From Chloroflexi bacterium ADurb.Bin180 (GTDB taxonomy: Bacteria; Chloroflexota; Anaerolineae; UBA2200): a stretch of 64,000 nt of DNA. The position numbers and the translations under genes were made by a program. This document shows positions 7,712 through 16,527 of this stretch, piece after piece (the first letter of the stretch is position 1; each line of letters starts with the position of its first letter). The notes beneath the pieces were generated by a model that was not told the DNA's origin, made no database searches, and saw only the letters and a list, made by a program, of their open reading frames with translations. Location: assembly GCA_002070215.1 (NCBI GenBank), contig MWCV01000001.1, forward strand, positions 62,001 through 126,000, in the 5' to 3' direction.

Positions 7712-9376
7712 CTATTTGGCCCCGTCTGAGCTGCGCGCCTGGCTACTTGGCGTAGGTGGTAGCTCGTCATGAACCTGGAACCAGGTGGCCAATTCGGCCC
7801 GTTTGCGTGCTCGGTCGCGGCGCTGACAAGCCTCCTGGTAAGCCTCGATGCGTCTAAAGACCTCTCGTTGCACTTCGATGGGGTTGTGCACCCCGGAAAA
7901 GGCAAAAGTACCCTCCGGACCAGCAGTCTGGATGAGAACATCACCGAAATTGAGCAGGGCCGCCAATAGTCCGGGCTTTTTGAGCGAGAGGCTCTGGATC
8001 ATTTGGAGAGATGCTTTCTTGCGTTGTTCGCTGAAGAAGAGGGGTTTCTTGTCAATATCGATAATCGAGTCATCAGTGACGATATACTCGTCGTTGCGCC
8101 AGTCTGTCCACTCCCACCAGACCCAGAAGGCAGCCGCCAGCCACATCAGGAATGATGCCAGCGTGAGGATGGTCTGAGAGGACAGACGGGGGTCGGCGGC
8201 AGCCCAGACGATGGCGGCGGAAATGAGCAAGAGGAGCGAGAGCGGCAAAAAAATGTGGCGGACAAGAAAGATCCAATGTCGGCGCCACACGACCCTGTCG
8301 GCCTGGGCATAGCTAAGGCGCAACAGCGGGCGGGAGGGCATGAGACGAGCGGGCCAGTTCGGCCTGGGTAGAGGATTGGGAGCGGGAGGGAGGTCGGGTA
8401 GCTGAGTACTGGCTGGCTCGCCGAGGCGAAGTCGCTGCAGCTCTTGGCGGATCTGGTCTCTCTCCTCTGTCCTTTGCTTGGAAAGCAAATGGCCAGCCTG
8501 CCTGAAGATCACCGCCTGCATTCCCTCGGGGTCGTGGAGATAGTCGAGCACTATTGGTCCGCGGTTGCCGGCGGTGCGAATCTGGAGGGTTCCATAGCCG
8601 AGCAGGTTGCCCAGAAGCTGACGGTTGATGGTATAGCTCTGGATCTTGATCAGGGGGACTTCGTCGACCGTGTGTGAGCGCAGTAGAACCTGCTCCTGGT
8701 AGACCAGACGCTTTGTAGTGACGAGGTAGTAGTCATTTTGCCAATCGACGATGGCCCAGATAAGCATTGCGATAGGAAGGAGACCCACGAAGGGCACAAG
8801 CAGCCAGGGGCTGGTGACGACGGCCAGCTCGCGCAGGAAGAGAGCGACGGCGAGCAGTGCCAGGAAGGTGATTGCCGGCGTGGTGAGTCGGCGAAGCAGC
8901 GCCACCCAGTGTCTCTTGCAGCGCAGGAGCCATGGCTCCTGAGGATCCTGGCCGGCCAGAGAGCGAGTGCGGAGTTGTTGCTTGAGCAGGGGGCGGATGG
9001 TCAGTTGAGACTGTAGAGCGGGGCATTCGTCGAAGAGAACTAAAAGTTCTTTTCTGTGAATGACGAGGGCCTCAACATCGGTGAGAGCCTGAGCTGAAAG
9101 CCCGCAGGATTCACCCAGAATCAGGGCATCGTCGCCAACGGACTGGCCTTCTGACAGGACAGTAATGGGCTTTTCCACGTCCTGGAGATCAATCTGCCGG
9201 AGGATCACCTCACCGCGGTCGATGACAAAGAGAGTCTCGTCTGTTTGGTCCTGGCGGCAGAGGAGTTGACCCTTGGAGTAGTATTGACGGGCTGCGATCT
9301 CGGCAACCCGAACTAGATTCTCAGGGGAGAGTGCGGCAAAGAGAGGAACAGTTTTCAGACGTGAGACGGTGTCCAT
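7712..9376 (-). CDS. Membrane protein: cyclic-nucleotide-binding domain plus two bacterial PH domains
   Basis: A 554-residue fusion. Residues 1-125 look like a cyclic nucleotide-binding domain (LFAALSPENLVRVAEIA, then a jelly-roll ending in VIDRGEVILRQID and GQSVGDDALIL). Two modules follow, each a pair of membrane helices plus a PH-like (bPH2/YdbS) domain: helices near 165-215 with YYLVTTKRLVYQEQ, and helices near 370-420 with EYIVTDDSIIDID. Both end in a similar pattern (QIRTAGNRGPIVLDYLHDP; QTAGPEGTFAFSGVHNP). It probably senses a ligand at the inner membrane face. The domain order is unusual; function unknown. Confidence 0.7.
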   Translation of the reverse strand: MDTVSRLKTVPLFAALSPENLVRVAEIAARQYYSKGQLLCRQDQTDETLFVIDRGEVILRQIDLQDVEKPITVLSEGQSVGDDALILGESCGLSAQALTDVEALVIHRKELLVLFDECPALQSQLTIRPLLKQQLRTRSLAGQDPQEPWLLRCKRHWVALLRRLTTPAITFLALLAVALFLRELAVVTSPWLLVPFVGLLPIAMLIWAIVDWQNDYYLVTTKRLVYQEQVLLRSHTVDEVPLIKIQSYTINRQLLGNLLGYGTLQIRTAGNRGPIVLDYLHDPEGMQAVIFRQAGHLLSKQRTEERDQIRQELQRLRLGEPASTQLPDLPPAPNPLPRPNWPARLMPSRPLLRLSYAQADRVVWRRHWIFLVRHIFLPLSLLLLISAAIVWAAADPRLSSQTILTLASFLMWLAAAFWVWWEWTDWRNDEYIVTDDSIIDIDKKPLFFSEQRKKASLQMIQSLSLKKPGLLAALLNFGDVLIQTAGPEGTFAFSGVHNPIEVQREVFRRIEAYQEACQRRDRARKRAELATWFQVHDELPPTPSSQARSSDGAK

Positions 9377-9404
9377 AGGCCCCGTTTCTCATCGAATCGT
9401 GACG

Positions 9405-9434
9405 ATTCTACCATAGAGGGCCCTGCGGAAGCAA
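9405..9434 (-). promoter_or_regulatory. Possible promoter of the cNMP/PH-domain gene
   Basis: On the minus strand, TTGCTT (9434-9429) and TAGAAT (9410-9405) are 18 bases apart, about 30 bases before the ATG at 9376. Confidence 0.3.
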
Positions 9435-9452
9435 AGGAACAGGAATATTAGA

Positions 9453-9482
9453 AAACGCCCGTGTTCACCAACACGGGCGTTT
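9453..9482 (-). terminator. Terminator after tRNA-Val
   Basis: AAACGCCCGTGTT (9453-9465) pairs with AACACGGGCGTTT (9470-9482), a 13-bp stem with a 4-base loop. On the minus strand it follows the tRNA gene and runs into TTTTCTAATATT. Confidence 0.75.
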
Positions 9483-9498
9483 GTCTGGCTCTCGCAGG

Positions 9499-9572
9499 TG
9501 GGCAAGATAGGACTCGAACCTACGGCCTCCACGATGTCAACGTGGCGCTCTAACCAACTGAGCTACTTGCCC
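9499..9572 (-). tRNA. tRNA-Val (anticodon GAC)
   Basis: A complete cloverleaf reads on the minus strand. The acceptor stem is GGGCAAG / CTTGCCC with discriminator A. The D-arm is AGCTCAGTTGGTTAGAGC, and the anticodon stem CCACG / CGTGG encloses the loop TTGACAT, giving anticodon GAC. The T-loop is GGTTCGAGTCC. The 3' CCA is not encoded. Confidence 0.95.
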
Positions 9573-9618
9573 TAGTGCGGGCGAGTATAGCAGAAAACGT
9601 GGATTTGGCAAAATGATC

Positions 9619-10884
9619 TCAAATCCGCAGGCAAGGGAGAAACACGCTCTCCTTCTTGAAGGGTCCGATCAGCGCCAGGTGCAGCTTGTCCGTAGAGAAC
9701 AACTGTTGTGCTAGGGTCTGGATATCTTCCGGCGTCACCTGATCCAGTCGCTGCATAACCTGGTCCACAGTGAGCACTTGCTGGTCAAAGAGCTCTTGAC
9801 GAGCGACCCAACCCGCGTTGGCGAAGGTGTCTTCCATACTCAGAAGTATACCGCCCTTGGTGTACTCGCGGGCCTTGTCGAGTTCGGTGAGGGGAACGGG
9901 TTGTTGCGCGAGGAGAGCAAGCTGGTTGGCCATCGCGGCGACAGTATCATGTGCCTTGGCTGGTTCCACACCTGCGTAAAGAATCAGGGCTCCCGTGTCG
10001 CGCAGCAGTCTGGTATAGGAGCCAACACTATAGGCAAGGCCGCGCTTCTCGCGGATTTCGAGGAAGAGTCGTGAACTCATGCCATCACCCAGCACTGCGT
10101 TGAGCAGAATCAGTTTGAAGCGATCAGGGTGGTACCGGGGCAGGGCAGGCAGACCGAGACACAAATGAGCCTGCTCGGTCTTTTTGAACTCGGTGTGCAC
10201 GTTGGGACCCAGAGTTCCGGGTTTCGCAGGGGCAAAGCGAGGGCTGGCCATGGGCTTCCAGTCGGAGAGCGCATCAGTCAGCAGTGTGACGACTTGATCG
10301 TGGTGCAGATTGCCGGCGAGGCTGATAATGGTGCTGGCGGGCGTGTACTTGTGGGCGATGTAGGCGCGGAGCGCCCGTCGTGAGAGGTGACCCACGGACT
10401 CTTTGGTGCCGGCGATTTCCCAGCCAACGGGATGCTGTGGCCAGAGGTCGCTGGCGATAAGGTTGTGGACCCGGGCTTCCGGCATGTCCATGGTGCGACC
10501 AATCTCCTGGATGATGACCTGACGCTCTTTTTCCATTTCGACCTGGTCGAACTTGCTGTAGCGGAACATATCTACCAGGACATCGAGGGCCAGCGCAAGG
10601 TGGTGATGTGCGACCTTGACCTCGTAGGTTGTGACCTCATTGCCGGTGCTGGCATTCATCTCACCACCAATGCCCTCGATGGCCTCGGAGATGGCCTGGG
10701 CGGTGGGGCGCTTGCTGGTACCTTTGAACAACATATGCTCGATAAAGTGAGAGATGCCGCGCTGCTGTTCTGTCTCGTAGCGTGAGCCGACGGCAGTAAG
10801 AATGCCAATCGCCACTGAGCGAGTGTGGGGCATGGAAGTAGTGAGAACGCGCAGGCCGTTGTTGAGGGTGGTTTTGTGATGCAT
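9619..10884 (-). CDS. M16-family zinc peptidase
   Basis: A 421-residue pitrilysin/processing-peptidase-like protein. The inverted zinc motif HFIEH (HxxEH) is near residue 45 within GISHFIEHMLFKGTSKR, and the third ligand glutamate is expected in the NEVTTYEVKV region near 75-85. The C-terminal half has the family pattern EIREKRGLAYSVGSY. Members degrade peptides or process precursors in the cytoplasm. The ATG at 10884 starts directly with the family N-terminus (LNNGLRVLTT); the frame is open 41 codons further upstream, but that part is unlike the family. It is last in a minus-strand row beginning near 14247. Confidence 0.88.
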   Translation of the reverse strand: MHHKTTLNNGLRVLTTSMPHTRSVAIGILTAVGSRYETEQQRGISHFIEHMLFKGTSKRPTAQAISEAIEGIGGEMNASTGNEVTTYEVKVAHHHLALALDVLVDMFRYSKFDQVEMEKERQVIIQEIGRTMDMPEARVHNLIASDLWPQHPVGWEIAGTKESVGHLSRRALRAYIAHKYTPASTIISLAGNLHHDQVVTLLTDALSDWKPMASPRFAPAKPGTLGPNVHTEFKKTEQAHLCLGLPALPRYHPDRFKLILLNAVLGDGMSSRLFLEIREKRGLAYSVGSYTRLLRDTGALILYAGVEPAKAHDTVAAMANQLALLAQQPVPLTELDKAREYTKGGILLSMEDTFANAGWVARQELFDQQVLTVDQVMQRLDQVTPEDIQTLAQQLFSTDKLHLALIGPFKKESVFLPCLRI

Positions 10885-10951
10885 CTGGGTAGTTCTACCT
10901 CTCGAGCGCCAGGATATGTCGGTCACGTCCCGTGCGTGCTGGAGCACAGCA

Positions 10952-11701
10952 CTACTGGGACTTGAGTTCCGATAGTAGAGATTCGGCGTAGGGACGGAGC
11001 TCAGCATCCTCGCCGGTTGGGTTCATCGATAGGAACTTGTTCAGAGCCTCGATAGCGTCTGCTTTTCGACCGGCCAGTTTATGAGCGTTGCCAAGGCCAA
11101 AGTAGGCGCGGATCAGGTCCGGCTTGAGCTGCAGAGCCTGATTGAACTGCTCAACGCCAGCGTCGTAGTTGCCCTGCTGCACATAGGCTGCACCGAGGTT
11201 GTAACGGATGTCGGCGTCCTTTGGGCTGAGCTCGAGGGCACGTAGGAACTCGGAAGAGGCCTTGGCGAACTCGCTACGCTGGTAGTAGACAGCGCCGAGG
11301 TTGGACCGCGCATCGATGTTAGTAGGGTCAAGTTCGAGCGCCCGAGAAAAGTGCGCGGCAGCATCGTCCAGTTTGTTCTGGGCAAAGTAGGCATTGCCAA
11401 GGCGAAAGTGAGCCTCTATAAGAGTTGGATCCAGACTCAAGGCCATCTGGAGTTCGATGACGGCCTGGTCCATCTTGTTCTGGGCCATCAGGGATGAGCC
11501 GAGGTCCAGGTGGCTCTGAGCATCCCCGCTGGGGGTCTGCGTGGGTGGAGGAGTGGATACGGGCTGGCGGGACTGGAGCAAGATGAGCACAATCAGCGCG
11601 GTGGCCGTGAGCAGAACCAGTAGCAGCGGAAGATAGCTTCGCTTTGCGGGAGGCTCTGTGCCGATTGGCTGTAGGATGGGCATCGTGTTCTTGGGTGACA
11701 T
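10952..11701 (-). CDS. Membrane-anchored TPR-repeat protein
   Basis: A 249-residue protein with one membrane helix at about residues 22-43 (YLPLLLVLLTATALIVLILL) and a Pro/Thr linker. Five tetratricopeptide repeats follow, from about residue 60 to 240, each with the W/L-G-Y/A-P type spacing (for example AHFRLGNAYFAQNKLDDA). TPR arrays bind peptides or hold complexes; the partner is unknown. The repeats would face outside if the anchor is an uncleaved signal. GGAGG lies six bases before the ATG at 11701. It lies in the same orientation between the MBL-fold and M16 genes. Confidence 0.8.
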   Translation of the reverse strand: MSPKNTMPILQPIGTEPPAKRSYLPLLLVLLTATALIVLILLQSRQPVSTPPPTQTPSGDAQSHLDLGSSLMAQNKMDQAVIELQMALSLDPTLIEAHFRLGNAYFAQNKLDDAAAHFSRALELDPTNIDARSNLGAVYYQRSEFAKASSEFLRALELSPKDADIRYNLGAAYVQQGNYDAGVEQFNQALQLKPDLIRAYFGLGNAHKLAGRKADAIEALNKFLSMNPTGEDAELRPYAESLLSELKSQ

Positions 11702-11759
11702 AGGCAACCTCCACCAGAGCGGCCGCTACGATGAGGCAGGGGCGCGATGGAAGGGCAGT

Positions 11760-12398
11760 CTACTCCTTGTAATTGAGAACAATGACCTGGGTTTCTGAGG
11801 GTAGCCCGCCCTTGTCAATCTCGAGGCTGTCGCGCGCTGAGCTGTCCGCTATGCCCATCTCCTTGAGGAACTTGCTGACCGGGTCGAGTTTGGCCTGCAC
11901 GACGCGCGTTTTGTAGTGCATTGGAATGACAATCTTGGGTTCAAGAAGTCCAATGACTTCTGCTGCCTGATTGGCATTAAGAGTGGTGTTGGCGCCGACC
12001 GGAATGAGCAAGATGTCGACGTCAGAGAGGGTTTCGAGCTGGGTCTGGGGCAGGACGTGATCCAGACTGCCAAGGTGGCAGACCGTCAGCCCGTCAAAGT
12101 CAAGGAGGTAGAGCGTGTTGCGTGGCAGGTCAGCGGCTTTGCTCTTCTTCTGGGCGGTCGAGATACCGGCGATGAAGATGCCTTTGACCTCATATTCACC
12201 CGGCCCGCGAATGACCCTCGGATCCCCCTGTGCGAGGGTGCAGTTGTTATAGTCAGGCTGATCTGAGCTGATGGTGACGATATCGGCGCGCATCCGTGGA
12301 ATGGTGTAGCCGACCTGCTTGCCGCAGGGATCGCACAGCACGATTGCCCCTCGGGTCTTGAGTCGGAAGCAGGAATGGCCATACCAGACGATTTCCAT
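11760..12398 (-). CDS. MBL-fold protein with a degenerate metal motif
   Basis: A 212-residue metallo-beta-lactamase-fold protein of the UlaG-like (Lactamase_B_3) group: it opens with IVWYGHSCFRLKT and contains GPGEYEVKGIFIAGI, LDHVLPQ and IPMHYKT. The HxHxDH motif expected after the first strands reads SSDQPDY (near residues 44-50). Two histidines and the last one are replaced by Ser, Gln and Tyr, while one Asp is kept. The dinuclear metal site is therefore probably incomplete, and hydrolase activity is doubtful. It may be a structural or regulatory relative. Its neighbours are a CooC-like ATPase and a TPR protein. Confidence 0.75.
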   Translation of the reverse strand: MEIVWYGHSCFRLKTRGAIVLCDPCGKQVGYTIPRMRADIVTISSDQPDYNNCTLAQGDPRVIRGPGEYEVKGIFIAGISTAQKKSKAADLPRNTLYLLDFDGLTVCHLGSLDHVLPQTQLETLSDVDILLIPVGANTTLNANQAAEVIGLLEPKIVIPMHYKTRVVQAKLDPVSKFLKEMGIADSSARDSLEIDKGGLPSETQVIVLNYKE

Positions 12399-12481
12399 GA
12401 GCTAGCTCCAGTGGTGAAAGATAGCAGGCTGGGGAGAGACCGCAGCGACCCGGTAGGCTGAACGGCCAGCTCTGCGGCAGG

Positions 12482-13255
12482 TCATTGCAGGGGCAGGCTG
12501 TCTCGGATGAGGGAGGCAGCAGCGACCAGACGTTGATCGGCGTCAAAGATGGCAGTGCCCGAGATATCGGCGGCAATAGCCTTCTCACTGAAGGGGAGAA
12601 AGCCCAGTACCTGGTCACCAGGAAGATGCTCGCGGATGAAATCCTCGTCCTGTTGGTTGCGAATCTTGTTGCCGACCACATAGACCTTGTGGATGCCGAT
12701 ATCGGCGGCAAGCTGACGGACGGCCTGCGCGGTTTGCAGGCTGCGCTGACCCGGTTCGACCACTACGATGAAGGCATCCACTGCGCTGGCTGTGGCGCGG
12801 CCAAGGTGCTCCAGACCTGCTTCCATGTCCAGGATGACCGCGTCGTTGCGTCCGGTAAATAGGTGACGCACCAGATTCTTCAAGAGGGCGCTCTCGGGGC
12901 AAATGCAGCCGCTGCCCCCGCGTTTGACGGTACCGAGCACGAGCAACCTGATCCCGCGGTGCACAGCAGCGAAACGCTCCGGAATGTCGTCGACCCTGGG
13001 GTTGAGCGAGAACATGCCACCGGATTGTCCCGGCCTTGCGCCAGTGCGCTCCTCGATCAGGTCTCCCATCTCGGAGATTGGTGTGATTCGACTGGCGACC
13101 TCCGCGGGAATTCCCAGAGCTGAAGCCAGGTTGGCGTCAGGGTCAGCGTCGATGCACAGCACCTGCCGTCCCTCGCCGGCGTAGATGTAGGCCAGCAGAG
13201 CGGCCAGGGTGGTCTTTCCTACTCCGCCTTTTCCGGTAATGGCGAGCTTGGGCAT
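12482..13255 (-). CDS. CooC-like nickel-insertion P-loop ATPase
   Basis: A 257-residue MinD/ParA-type ATPase. It has the deviant Walker A GKGGVGKTTLAA at residues 8-19, Walker B VILDMEAG near 137, and a CxC motif in GSGCICPE near 115. In CooC such a CxC pair at the dimer interface binds nickel for maturation of carbon monoxide dehydrogenase. No CODH gene is present in this window, so the client is unknown. CooC relatives also serve acetyl-CoA synthase (AcsF). Start ATG 13255 fits the family. It is probably co-transcribed with the upstream parvulin gene, 17 bases away. Confidence 0.75.
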   Translation of the reverse strand: MPKLAITGKGGVGKTTLAALLAYIYAGEGRQVLCIDADPDANLASALGIPAEVASRITPISEMGDLIEERTGARPGQSGGMFSLNPRVDDIPERFAAVHRGIRLLVLGTVKRGGSGCICPESALLKNLVRHLFTGRNDAVILDMEAGLEHLGRATASAVDAFIVVVEPGQRSLQTAQAVRQLAADIGIHKVYVVGNKIRNQQDEDFIREHLPGDQVLGFLPFSEKAIAADISGTAIFDADQRLVAAASLIRDSLPLQ

Positions 13256-13272
13256 GGGGTCGCGCTCCTTCG

Positions 13273-14247
13273 CTATTGTAGCGGCACCAGATACTCAACC
13301 TTGGCGGTGGCCCGCTGGCTGTTAAGCCAATTGGAGAAAGTAGTCTGGCGCCAGGGGGCCAGCAGCTCTTCGGCCACTGGCCGGGCGGGGTCTCTCTCCA
13401 CTACCTGGATGATGTGGTAGCCAAAGTCGGTGTGCACGATTCCACTGATCTGGCCCGGGCCCAGGCCAAAAGCAACGGTTTCGATTTGCTGAGGCATCAC
13501 ACCACGTGGAAAAAAGCCCAGATCCCCTCCCTCATCCTTGCTGCCTCGGTCGAGGGAGTATTGGCTCGCCAGGTTGGCAAAACTCTCGCCGGCTTGGAGC
13601 TTGATGAGGACGTCCAAAGCATCGGCCTCTGTGGGCAGCAGAATGTGCCGGGCGTGAACCTGCTCAACAACGGGGGCTGTTGCGCCAACGATATGCTCCT
13701 GGAAGGCAGCGCTGAGGAGCTGACGTTGAAGCTGGGCTTTGAAAGTATCGCGGGTGAGACCATTCTCCTTCAGCCAGGCGTCGAACCTGGCCGCGTCGTC
13801 ACCGATCAACCTGACCATCTCCTCCTCAACACGCTCCATCGGGACGACGATTCCTTCTCGCGCCGCTCCCTGGTCAATGAGCGTCTGGTCGATCATCGAC
13901 TCGAGGATCTGCCTCTGTAGCTGCAGCAGAGCCGCCTTGCCCTCTTCTGTGTTGGGGTCGAAGGATTGCTGCTGGCTAAGTGCTGATACGGCCAGTTGCA
14001 CCTGAGCGTCATAGTCCGCCAGCAGAATGGGCTGATTGTTGACCAGAGCCGCAGCGGGGATCGACGGGACCGGGGTGCCGGCCACGGGAGGCTGTGTAGC
14101 TGCGGCAGTGGGGCTTGCCTCTCCAGCAGAAGCAGTAGGTGTTGGTGGGGCCGACACCGCGGGAGTAGGAGTCGACTTGTTGCACCCCGTCGATAGGATG
14201 AAAAGGGACAAGGCCAGAAGCGCCAAGAGGTGAGAGACTCGTTTCAT
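13273..14247 (-). CDS. Parvulin-type peptidyl-prolyl isomerase lipoprotein (SurA/PrsA-like)
   Basis: A 324-residue extracytoplasmic folding factor. The signal ends in LSTGC (lipidated Cys22) and is followed by a Pro/Thr/Ala linker to about residue 60. A SurA-N-like helical domain covers about 65-190. A parvulin domain at about 198-290 has VHARHILL, then SLDRGSKDEGGDLGFFPRG and TDFGYHIIQV, which are the core rotamase motifs. It would assist folding of exported proteins outside the membrane. The start at 14247 has GAGGAAC upstream, and a promoter lies about 50 bases further. Confidence 0.88.
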   Translation of the reverse strand: MKRVSHLLALLALSLFILSTGCNKSTPTPAVSAPPTPTASAGEASPTAAATQPPVAGTPVPSIPAAALVNNQPILLADYDAQVQLAVSALSQQQSFDPNTEEGKAALLQLQRQILESMIDQTLIDQGAAREGIVVPMERVEEEMVRLIGDDAARFDAWLKENGLTRDTFKAQLQRQLLSAAFQEHIVGATAPVVEQVHARHILLPTEADALDVLIKLQAGESFANLASQYSLDRGSKDEGGDLGFFPRGVMPQQIETVAFGLGPGQISGIVHTDFGYHIIQVVERDPARPVAEELLAPWRQTTFSNWLNSQRATAKVEYLVPLQ

Positions 14248-14298
14248 TCTTGTTCCTCAAATGGAAGGAGTAGCCTGGCGAGACAAGGCACCGGTTCT

Positions 14299-14326
14299 AT
14301 TATACGCCGAAACTCGGATGAGGCAA
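14299..14326 (-). promoter_or_regulatory. Probable promoter of the parvulin gene row
   Basis: On the minus strand, TTGCCT (14326-14321) and TATAAT (14304-14299) are separated by 16 bases, about 50 bases upstream of the parvulin ATG. Confidence 0.55.
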
Positions 14327-14375
14327 GGAAAAGAACGGGTGCTGCCCACTAGCGGTTGAACTTGCTGAAGGTGAT

Positions 14376-14403
14376 TTGACTTTTTTTCGCATTCTGCTAT
14401 ACT
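14376..14403 (+). promoter_or_regulatory. groESL promoter
   Basis: TTGACT (14376-14381) and TATACT (14398-14403) are 16 bases apart. The predicted transcription start near 14410 falls at the edge of the CIRCE element, the usual arrangement for HrcA control. Confidence 0.8.
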
Positions 14404-14412
14404 TGCGCCGCG

Positions 14413-14439
14413 TTAGCACTCGGGGTTAGAGAGTGCTAA
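14413..14439 (+). promoter_or_regulatory. CIRCE operator (HrcA binding site)
   Basis: A perfect inverted repeat TTAGCACTC (14413-14421), nine-base spacer, GAGTGCTAA (14431-14439). This is the exact CIRCE consensus. HrcA bound here represses groESL until heat shock. The hrcA gene itself is not in the window. Confidence 0.97.
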
Positions 14440-14478
14440 ATCCAGTCAAATATCAGAATCAGTAGCAGGAGGACAGGC

Positions 14479-14781
14479 ATGGCAGTGAATGTTAAGGACA
14501 TCAAGCCGCTCGGTGATCGTGTGCTTGTTGAGCCCATCGAGAAGGAAGAGGTCACCGCCGGTGGCATCGTCCTGCCCGAAACGGCCAAGGAAAAGCCTCA
14601 GGAAGGCCTGGTTTGGGCAGTGGGGCCGGGGCGTCTGCTGGACAACGGCGAGCGCGCGCCGATGGAAGTCAAGGTCAAGGATCGCGTGCTTTATGCCAAG
14701 TACTCTGGCACAGAGTTCAAGAAGGACGACAAGAAGTATCTGATCATCAACGAGAGAGACATTCTCGCGATCCTGAAGTAA
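14479..14781 (+). CDS. groES: Co-chaperonin GroES
   Basis: A 100-residue co-chaperonin that caps the GroEL chamber. It shows the family opening [12 protein letters not shown], then [16 protein letters not shown] (mobile loop region) and the closing [12 protein letters not shown] and ERDILAI. An AGGAGG ribosome site lies upstream. It is followed after 36 bases by groEL and controlled by the CIRCE element 40 bases upstream. Confidence 0.98.
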   Translation: MAVNVKDIKPLGDRVLVEPIEKEEVTAGGIVLPETAKEKPQEGLVWAVGPGRLLDNGERAPMEVKVKDRVLYAKYSGTEFKKDDKKYLIINERDILAILK

Positions 14782-14817
14782 GCATAACCTGGTATTCATT
14801 CTGAAGGAGGAACACGG

Positions 14818-16446
14818 ATGGCTAAACAGCTAGTTTTCGGAGAGGAAGCGCGAAGGCGCCTCAAGGCCGGCATGGATGTGCTGGCCAATGCAGTAGTGAC
14901 TACCCTTGGCCCGAAGGGGCGCAACGTTGCCCTGGACAAAAAGTTCGGTGCCCCGACCGTCACCCATGATGGCGTGACCGTAGCCAAGGAAATCGAGCTG
15001 AAGGATCCCTATGAAAACATGGGGGCTCAGCTACTGAAGGAAGCTTCGACCAAGACGAACGACGTGGCGGGTGACGGGACTACGACCGCTACTCTGCTGG
15101 CGGCAGTGATCGTCAACGAAGGCCTCAAGAACGTCACCGCGGGTGCCAACCCGATGCTCATCAAGCGTGGCATTGAGAGGGCGGCTGCGGCTGTGGTGGA
15201 TGCGCTGAAGGGTATGGCGCGAGCGGTCAAGGACAAAGAGGACATTGCCCACGTGGCCGCAATCTCGGCCGCCGATAGGGAAATTGGCGAACTGATTGCC
15301 GAGGTGATGGACAAGGTCGGTAAGGATGGCGTGATCACCGTCGAAGAGTCCAAGGGTCTGCAGTTCGAGAAGGAGTACGTCGAGGGTATGCAGTTGGACC
15401 GCGGGTACATCTCGGCCTACTTTGTTACCAATCCTGAGCGAATGGAAGCAGAGCTTGAGGACCCGTACATTCTGGTCACCGATAAGAAGATCTCAGCGGT
15501 TGCCGACATCGTCCCTATTCTGGAAAAGATGGTTCAGATTGGCAAGCGCGAGCTGGTAATCATTGCCGAGGACGTCGAGGGCGAAGCCCTGGCCACCCTG
15601 GTGCTGAACAAGCTCCGCGGCATGCTCAATGTTGTTGCCGTCAAGGCGCCCGGTTTCGGCGATCGGCGCAAGGAAATGCTGCGCGATATCGCTATCTTGA
15701 CCGGTGCGCAGGTCATTACCGAGGAGATGGGGCGCAAGCTGGAGACAGCAACCATCAATGACCTGGGTAAGGCACGCAAGGTCGTATGCAACAAGGACGA
15801 GACCACCATCGTCGAGGGTAAGGGTTCGGACAGCGAGATCAAGGCTCGCGTCGATCAGATCAAAGCTCAGATTGAAGACACCACTTCTGACTATGATCGG
15901 GAAAAGCTGCAGGAGCGGCTGGCCAAGCTGGCTGGCGGTGTGGCAGTGATTCGGGTTGGCGCTGGGACCGAGGTCGAACTGAAGGAGAAGAAGCATCGTG
16001 TGGAAGACGCCCTGTCGGCTACACGTGCGGCAGTCGAAGAGGGAACCGTACCGGGCGGTGGTGTTGCTCTGATCAATGCGATGGCCGCCCTGGACAAGAT
16101 CAAGATGGATCTGCCCGATGAGAACACGGGTGTGGCCATTGTGCGCGCGGCACTGGAAGCTCCTATGCGGATGATCGTGCAGAACGCCGGCAAGGACGGC
16201 AACGTGGTCATCGAGGATGTTCGCCGCCATCAGAAGGAAAGCAAGAACATCAACATCGGTTATGAGGTTGTCAACGGTGAGTTCGGTGATATGTATGCCA
16301 AGGGTATCATCGACCCGCTCAAGGTAACCCGTTCGGCGGTGCAGAACGCTGCTTCTATCGCCGCCATGATCCTGACGACAGAAGCTCTGGTGACGGACAT
16401 TCCTGAGAAGAAGGAAATGCCGCCGCCACCTATGCCCGAGTACTAG
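14818..16446 (+). CDS. groEL: Chaperonin GroEL
   Basis: A 542-residue chaperonin subunit forming the double-ring folding chamber. It begins [15 protein letters not shown] and has the ATP-binding stretch [11 protein letters not shown] near residue 85, the signature [15 protein letters not shown] near 400, and full family length. The C-terminus ends PPPPMPEY, without the Gly-Gly-Met repeat tail found in many homologues. Ribosome site AAGGAGG precedes the ATG. It forms an operon with groES and is followed by a terminator. Confidence 0.98.
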   Translation: MAKQLVFGEEARRRLKAGMDVLANAVVTTLGPKGRNVALDKKFGAPTVTHDGVTVAKEIELKDPYENMGAQLLKEASTKTNDVAGDGTTTATLLAAVIVNEGLKNVTAGANPMLIKRGIERAAAAVVDALKGMARAVKDKEDIAHVAAISAADREIGELIAEVMDKVGKDGVITVEESKGLQFEKEYVEGMQLDRGYISAYFVTNPERMEAELEDPYILVTDKKISAVADIVPILEKMVQIGKRELVIIAEDVEGEALATLVLNKLRGMLNVVAVKAPGFGDRRKEMLRDIAILTGAQVITEEMGRKLETATINDLGKARKVVCNKDETTIVEGKGSDSEIKARVDQIKAQIEDTTSDYDREKLQERLAKLAGGVAVIRVGAGTEVELKEKKHRVEDALSATRAAVEEGTVPGGGVALINAMAALDKIKMDLPDENTGVAIVRAALEAPMRMIVQNAGKDGNVVIEDVRRHQKESKNINIGYEVVNGEFGDMYAKGIIDPLKVTRSAVQNAASIAAMILTTEALVTDIPEKKEMPPPPMPEY

Positions 16447-16464
16447 ACTGACCCAGTAGTGACC

Positions 16465-16497
16465 AAGAGCCCCTCGCAAGAGGGGCTCTTTGCTTTT
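16465..16497 (+). terminator. groESL terminator
   Basis: AAGAGCCCCTC (16465-16475) pairs with GAGGGGCTCTT (16480-16490) around a GCAA loop, followed by TGCTTTT. Confidence 0.9.
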
Positions 16498-16527
16498 GTG
16501 TGAGGCTAGCGTTAGTCAGGCTGGTCG

